DNA of 64,000 nt from an uncultured Bacteroidales bacterium (GTDB lineage Bacteria > Bacteroidota > Bacteroidia > Bacteroidales > UBA932): NCBI GenBank assembly GCA_900318955.1, contig ONMJ01000001.1, positions 146,656 to 210,655 on the forward strand. The letters run 5' to 3'. Shown here piece by piece: positions 61,100 through 64,000 of this stretch; the first letter of the stretch is position 1, and the number at the start of each line of letters is the position of its first letter. Below the pieces are notes generated by a model that saw only the letters and a list, made by a program, of their open reading frames with translations, had not been told where the DNA came from and did not search any database. The position numbers and the translations under genes are program-made.

Positions 61100-62625
61100 T
61101 TTTTCAGATTGGATCCTATGATAAATTGGCAAAGGTCATTATACATCTCGCGGTCACCAGGATCTGACGAAGTCGCCAGCTGGTGCATCGCATCTGTCCC
61201 TGAGTAGACCGCAATAGGGATTTTACCGTATTGGCCGGTATTCTTGTAGGAGAGCATATATTCGCGTACCCTTTCCCTTAGCATCGGCACATCCTTGGCG
61301 TAGAAAGTCGGATTCCCGGCTCCGTCGGGCCCGGAACGACCGTCGGACATAATGCTATAGACGGGCGAATACTCGAACTCGAGTTCCATCCCCATCTGAT
61401 ACTTTCGGATTGCATTTTCTGTTGCGGACATGGGATGGGATACCCCGTCATGATCCCAGTAATAGTTGGGCTGCATGAAGACATTGTCAAAACCGAGTTC
61501 CTTCCAGACTTTATAACCCGGGGCTAGATGGTATGGTATCCACCAAAGGCCCTCCTTGCAGGAATGGGCGTAAGAAGAGAGCCATGGGACTATCAGCTCC
61601 CAATTCTTATGATTCCAGTTCCAGGTATCGGCGCTATCGAAGGTCTCTCCGGCTGCTTTATAGAAAGCCGGATTGAGCGGAAGCTCTTCAGAAAGAACGT
61701 AAAATCCGGCCAATTCCAGGTGCTTGAAATGCCGGGAATAGAATAGTTCCCTGCAACGGTCCATATACCACCCGCAGGCCTTTTCCTGATCGGAGACTTC
61801 AGCGAAATCGAGATCTTTCCCGCTAAGCTTTCCCCAGTACGTAGTTGAGGAATTCTTGTCTTGAAAATACTGGAAACGTATAGGGTCGGGGATGCTCATT
61901 ATCACATACCTCGAAGCCGAGGGAGTACCTAGTATAGAGCTAGCGCGGCTGATTGCAGCATCGAGTCTGATCAGAGCCCCGTTTTCTCCAAGCCAGGCAT
62001 CCAGAAGGTCTTCCCATGAGTCTTTATCGGCAGAATATCTCCCGTTTGCGATACTGTATGAAAGGTTCCTGACGGGGTCCCATCCGTCGATGCATAGAAA
62101 TGCATCGAAAAGCCAGTGGTTCTTCCCATCCGGATCTTGATACAGGACATGTGAGAGGAACCGTTCCTCCGTCCAGGCGGGAGGATTGTAATTGTGCCAG
62201 CCCATTGTAATCAGGGAAACATCTGCAAACGAGGGAATTATACTCCTTTGAGACTCCCATGGGTACAGACTCTCAGGCCCTTTGGTGGTTGAAAAAGGGA
62301 CCTTCAAAACTGTTCCTTCTTCGCCGGAAGGCCCGATTCCCACGATGAACAATTCATAGCTTGTCAGAGGCTGGAGGCCGGAAAGACGAACAGTGCACGT
62401 TACAGGCCCCTCAGAACCGGTTTCCAGGGTTTCTGACATTTTTTCATCGATCCCATAGCGGAGTTTCCCGGTATTAATGGATTGGACCGAAAAGGAGGCG
62501 TCAAAGGCGGTGGCCTCAATCAGCTCGGCCCGTATAGCCGGAGTAACAGGTTCAGCGACCGGCTCCTTCTCCCCGCAAGAAGCCAGGAGAAGGAGTCCGA
62601 TTGCTATGACCTGCCATTTATTCAT
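61096..62625 (-). CDS. DUF4855 lipoprotein with Fn3-like domain
   Basis: 509 aa lipoprotein (IGLLLLASCGEK). A fibronectin-like region (about 30-115: CTVRLSGLQPLTSYELFIVG) precedes DUF4855 (about 135-505), a paralogue of the N-terminal half of the next gene: GWHNYNPPAWTEERFLSHVL, HLELAGFYVLSEELPLNPA, WWIPYHLAPGYKVWKELGFD, GMELEFEYSPVYSIM. Shared acidic residues in SEEL and MELE(F/M)EYS are candidate catalytic groups. Likely surface glycosidase-like protein. Overlaps the gene before by 8 nt and the next by 4 nt. Confidence 0.8.
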   Translation of the reverse strand: MNKWQVIAIGLLLLASCGEKEPVAEPVTPAIRAELIEATAFDASFSVQSINTGKLRYGIDEKMSETLETGSEGPVTCTVRLSGLQPLTSYELFIVGIGPSGEEGTVLKVPFSTTKGPESLYPWESQRSIIPSFADVSLITMGWHNYNPPAWTEERFLSHVLYQDPDGKNHWLFDAFLCIDGWDPVRNLSYSIANGRYSADKDSWEDLLDAWLGENGALIRLDAAISRASSILGTPSASRYVIMSIPDPIRFQYFQDKNSSTTYWGKLSGKDLDFAEVSDQEKACGWYMDRCRELFYSRHFKHLELAGFYVLSEELPLNPAFYKAAGETFDSADTWNWNHKNWELIVPWLSSYAHSCKEGLWWIPYHLAPGYKVWKELGFDNVFMQPNYYWDHDGVSHPMSATENAIRKYQMGMELEFEYSPVYSIMSDGRSGPDGAGNPTFYAKDVPMLRERVREYMLSYKNTGQYGKIPIAVYSGTDAMHQLATSSDPGDREMYNDLCQFIIGSNLKK

Positions 62626-64000
62626 CGTTGCTTACTCTGAAAAGCGACAGACCTACGTTCTGCTTGATTACTGCAATATAGACCTCGTCGTCCTTTTGGC
62701 ATATATCGAGATCCATTCCGCTGTTGCCGGAGAATTTCTCTGAAGGGGTTGTGTCTAAGGCCTCATTCTCGGTCTCATTCTGGATTGCTGCTTCGTACAC
62801 AACCTTGTTGTCCGAGATGATCTGTGCCCATCCTTCAGCGCCTTCTCCTTCGAGAATCAGCAGCCTGCCGCTTGAAGAACTGTCTTGCTTTGCAACTGCA
62901 ATATAGCGTTTCCCTGCGAGGGTGAAGTAGCGGAAGGAGCTATTTGCCCAGGCTGGATCGAGTTCCTTGAGGGTAGGATTGTTGTCAGCCCCTTCGAGAG
63001 TCTTGAGGTTCTTCGATGCGGTTACAAGCCAACTTGTCTGTCCGCCTCTGACGGAAATAATTCCGCTGTTGATATTGTCGGGGAAGGGGAAGTATGCGGC
63101 TGCACCGGTTTCTGCAGGGGCTGCCAGTCGGCCGGTAAGGAACATCGTGCCTGAAGTCCTTCCGGTCAGAGGGAAGGTGACGGTTCCCTGTGTAGAATTA
63201 TAGTCTTTGAAGAAGACGACTCCGTCCTTATAATTACCCCACCAGCTGAAGGTATCTCCAAGTCGGCGGCTTGCCCATGTAGTCATGGCAATAGGTGTCG
63301 GGTCGGCATTGATTCCGTTGACATAAACATAGAGGGTAGGATCACCTTCAATCATGTTGGAGACAGCCAGAACATCCTTTCCTCCATTGATCGCGGCATC
63401 GGTGTTCGGGATTACGCGAGGGCAGCTGAGGTAGAAGATGCCTTCGTCTTTCACGGTCCCGACAGGGAGCTTCTTGTAGACCCCTGGATCCTTGAGGCTG
63501 ATTGCCCAAAGATTCTTGGACTTGTTGGTCTCGGCGACATAGACATATTCTCCGTCGAGGGTGACATTGCGGTCGGCGTTGGCTGTAAATCCGCTCATAT
63601 AATCGCTCCAGCTTTCGCTTGCGGAGGAATATCTTCCCCATTCGCGGCTTACGTTGAAGCCCTTCTTCGTCTCTTTCCAGGTAAAGTTAAAGACAGTGGC
63701 GTTGTTGCCGTATGAAAGGCCCTTCAGGTCGAAATCTTCTCCCTTCAGTGTGGCTTTCATCCCTTCTGTCTTAATGCGTACGGGCACTTCATAGTCAGGG
63801 AATTGATACAGGAGCCCGTCCTTTAGGAGGACACTGTAATCGATTTCTACCCGGACGGTGCCACTCTTTCCGCCTTCAGGAATAGTTACGCTTTCTGTGA
63901 GAAGTTTGACCAGTCCTTCGGGTGCGTCATTTGTTCCTATTTCCAGAGGATATTGGATTCCGACACCTTCAATCGGGTTGTCTATTTCCACATCAAGAGA
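62618..64000 (-). CDS. Propeller lipoprotein-like protein (5' end beyond the right edge)
   Basis: At least 460 aa; the frame is open to the right edge, so the N-terminus (and any signal peptide) lies outside. It begins with a beta-sandwich-like stretch (SLDVEIDNPIEGVGIQYPLE, PEGGKSGTVRVEIDYSVLL), followed from about residue 115 by the same propeller-like region as the DUF4988 protein (FNVSREWGRYSSAS, INGGKDVLAVSNMIEGDP, FSWWGNYKDGVVFFKDYNS, FRYFTLAGKRYIAVAKQD). It is likely a glycan-binding lipoprotein of the SusE/F-position type, but no SusC/D is in the window to confirm this. It heads the visible part of the operon. Confidence 0.7.
   Translation of the reverse strand, partial: SLDVEIDNPIEGVGIQYPLEIGTNDAPEGLVKLLTESVTIPEGGKSGTVRVEIDYSVLLKDGLLYQFPDYEVPVRIKTEGMKATLKGEDFDLKGLSYGNNATVFNFTWKETKKGFNVSREWGRYSSASESWSDYMSGFTANADRNVTLDGEYVYVAETNKSKNLWAISLKDPGVYKKLPVGTVKDEGIFYLSCPRVIPNTDAAINGGKDVLAVSNMIEGDPTLYVYVNGINADPTPIAMTTWASRRLGDTFSWWGNYKDGVVFFKDYNSTQGTVTFPLTGRTSGTMFLTGRLAAPAETGAAAYFPFPDNINSGIISVRGGQTSWLVTASKNLKTLEGADNNPTLKELDPAWANSSFRYFTLAGKRYIAVAKQDSSSSGRLLILEGEGAEGWAQIISDNKVVYEAAIQNETENEALDTTPSEKFSGNSGMDLDICQKDDEVYIAVIKQNVGLSLFRVSNDE

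Noticed and set aside
1..64000. CRISPR arrays, tRNA or rRNA genes, insertion sequences or phage genes
   Set aside because: I found no repeat-spacer arrays, cloverleaf sequences, rRNA segments, transposase motifs or terminal inverted repeats in the window.

Overview
The window is chromosomal DNA of a Bacteroidales bacterium, probably a host- or gut-associated one of medium G+C. The evidence is type V (FimA/Mfa-like) fimbriae, many SPII lipoproteins, Bacteroidetes-type promoters (TTTG, about 19 nt, TAnnTTTG), few clear Shine-Dalgarno sites, BACON and DUF4988 surface proteins, and the parA-parB-DUF5683-mltD gene order. No rRNA, tRNA, CRISPR array, integrase or transposase was seen, so it reads as ordinary chromosome with several accessory surface loci.

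Layout. 1-5.0 kb (minus): ssb, then an OmpA/TPR lipoprotein, two fimbrillin-like subunits and a FimB/Mfa2-type anchor cut by the left edge. 5.3-23.6 kb: mostly housekeeping, with a zinc-ribbon protein, a nucleoside permease, tgt-lptF/G-dut-murF, a PAP2 phosphatase, obgE, a VWA lipoprotein, hpt-adk, a helix-hairpin-helix protein, parA-parB-DUF5683-mltD and a Gfo/Idh oxidoreductase. 23.7-35.5 kb (plus): a tightly overlapping exopolysaccharide/O-antigen operon with an SLBB exporter, Wzz, Wzy/WaaL-like protein, two FdtA-type ketoisomerases, an ATP-grasp ligase, a DegT aminotransferase, two glycosyltransferases and a parallel beta-helix protein. 35.5-37.9 kb: a CsgG / small lipoprotein / DUF4810 / DUF799 envelope operon. 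37.9-39.9 kb: a Tat-type phosphoesterase and upp. 40.0-43.7 kb (plus): DUF3108, a repeat protein, a VTC-type polyphosphate polymerase, DUF4956 and DUF2490. 43.7-53.1 kb: an alpha/beta hydrolase, a LABN membrane protein next to a fused PlsC-GNAT acyltransferase (aminolipid synthesis is likely), a structured RNA candidate, small oxidoreductase-like genes, a phosphodiester glycosidase and an AraC-controlled divergon. 53.2-64.0 kb (minus): a carbohydrate-targeting operon running in from the right edge, with a propeller lipoprotein, two DUF4855 proteins (one fused to a second TIM-barrel-like region), a second phosphodiester glycosidase, a GntR/LacI-type regulator and, behind its own promoter, a DUF4988-collagen-BACON-propeller lipoprotein.

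The most promising poorly described units are the DUF4855/phosphodiester-glycosidase operon, the VTC-DUF4956-DUF2490 operon, the two adjacent FdtA copies with ATP-grasp in the polysaccharide operon, the CsgG-DUF4810-DUF799 lipoprotein set, and the 47.3 kb structured RNA candidate. Family names were assigned by eye from sequence motifs; no database search was possible.
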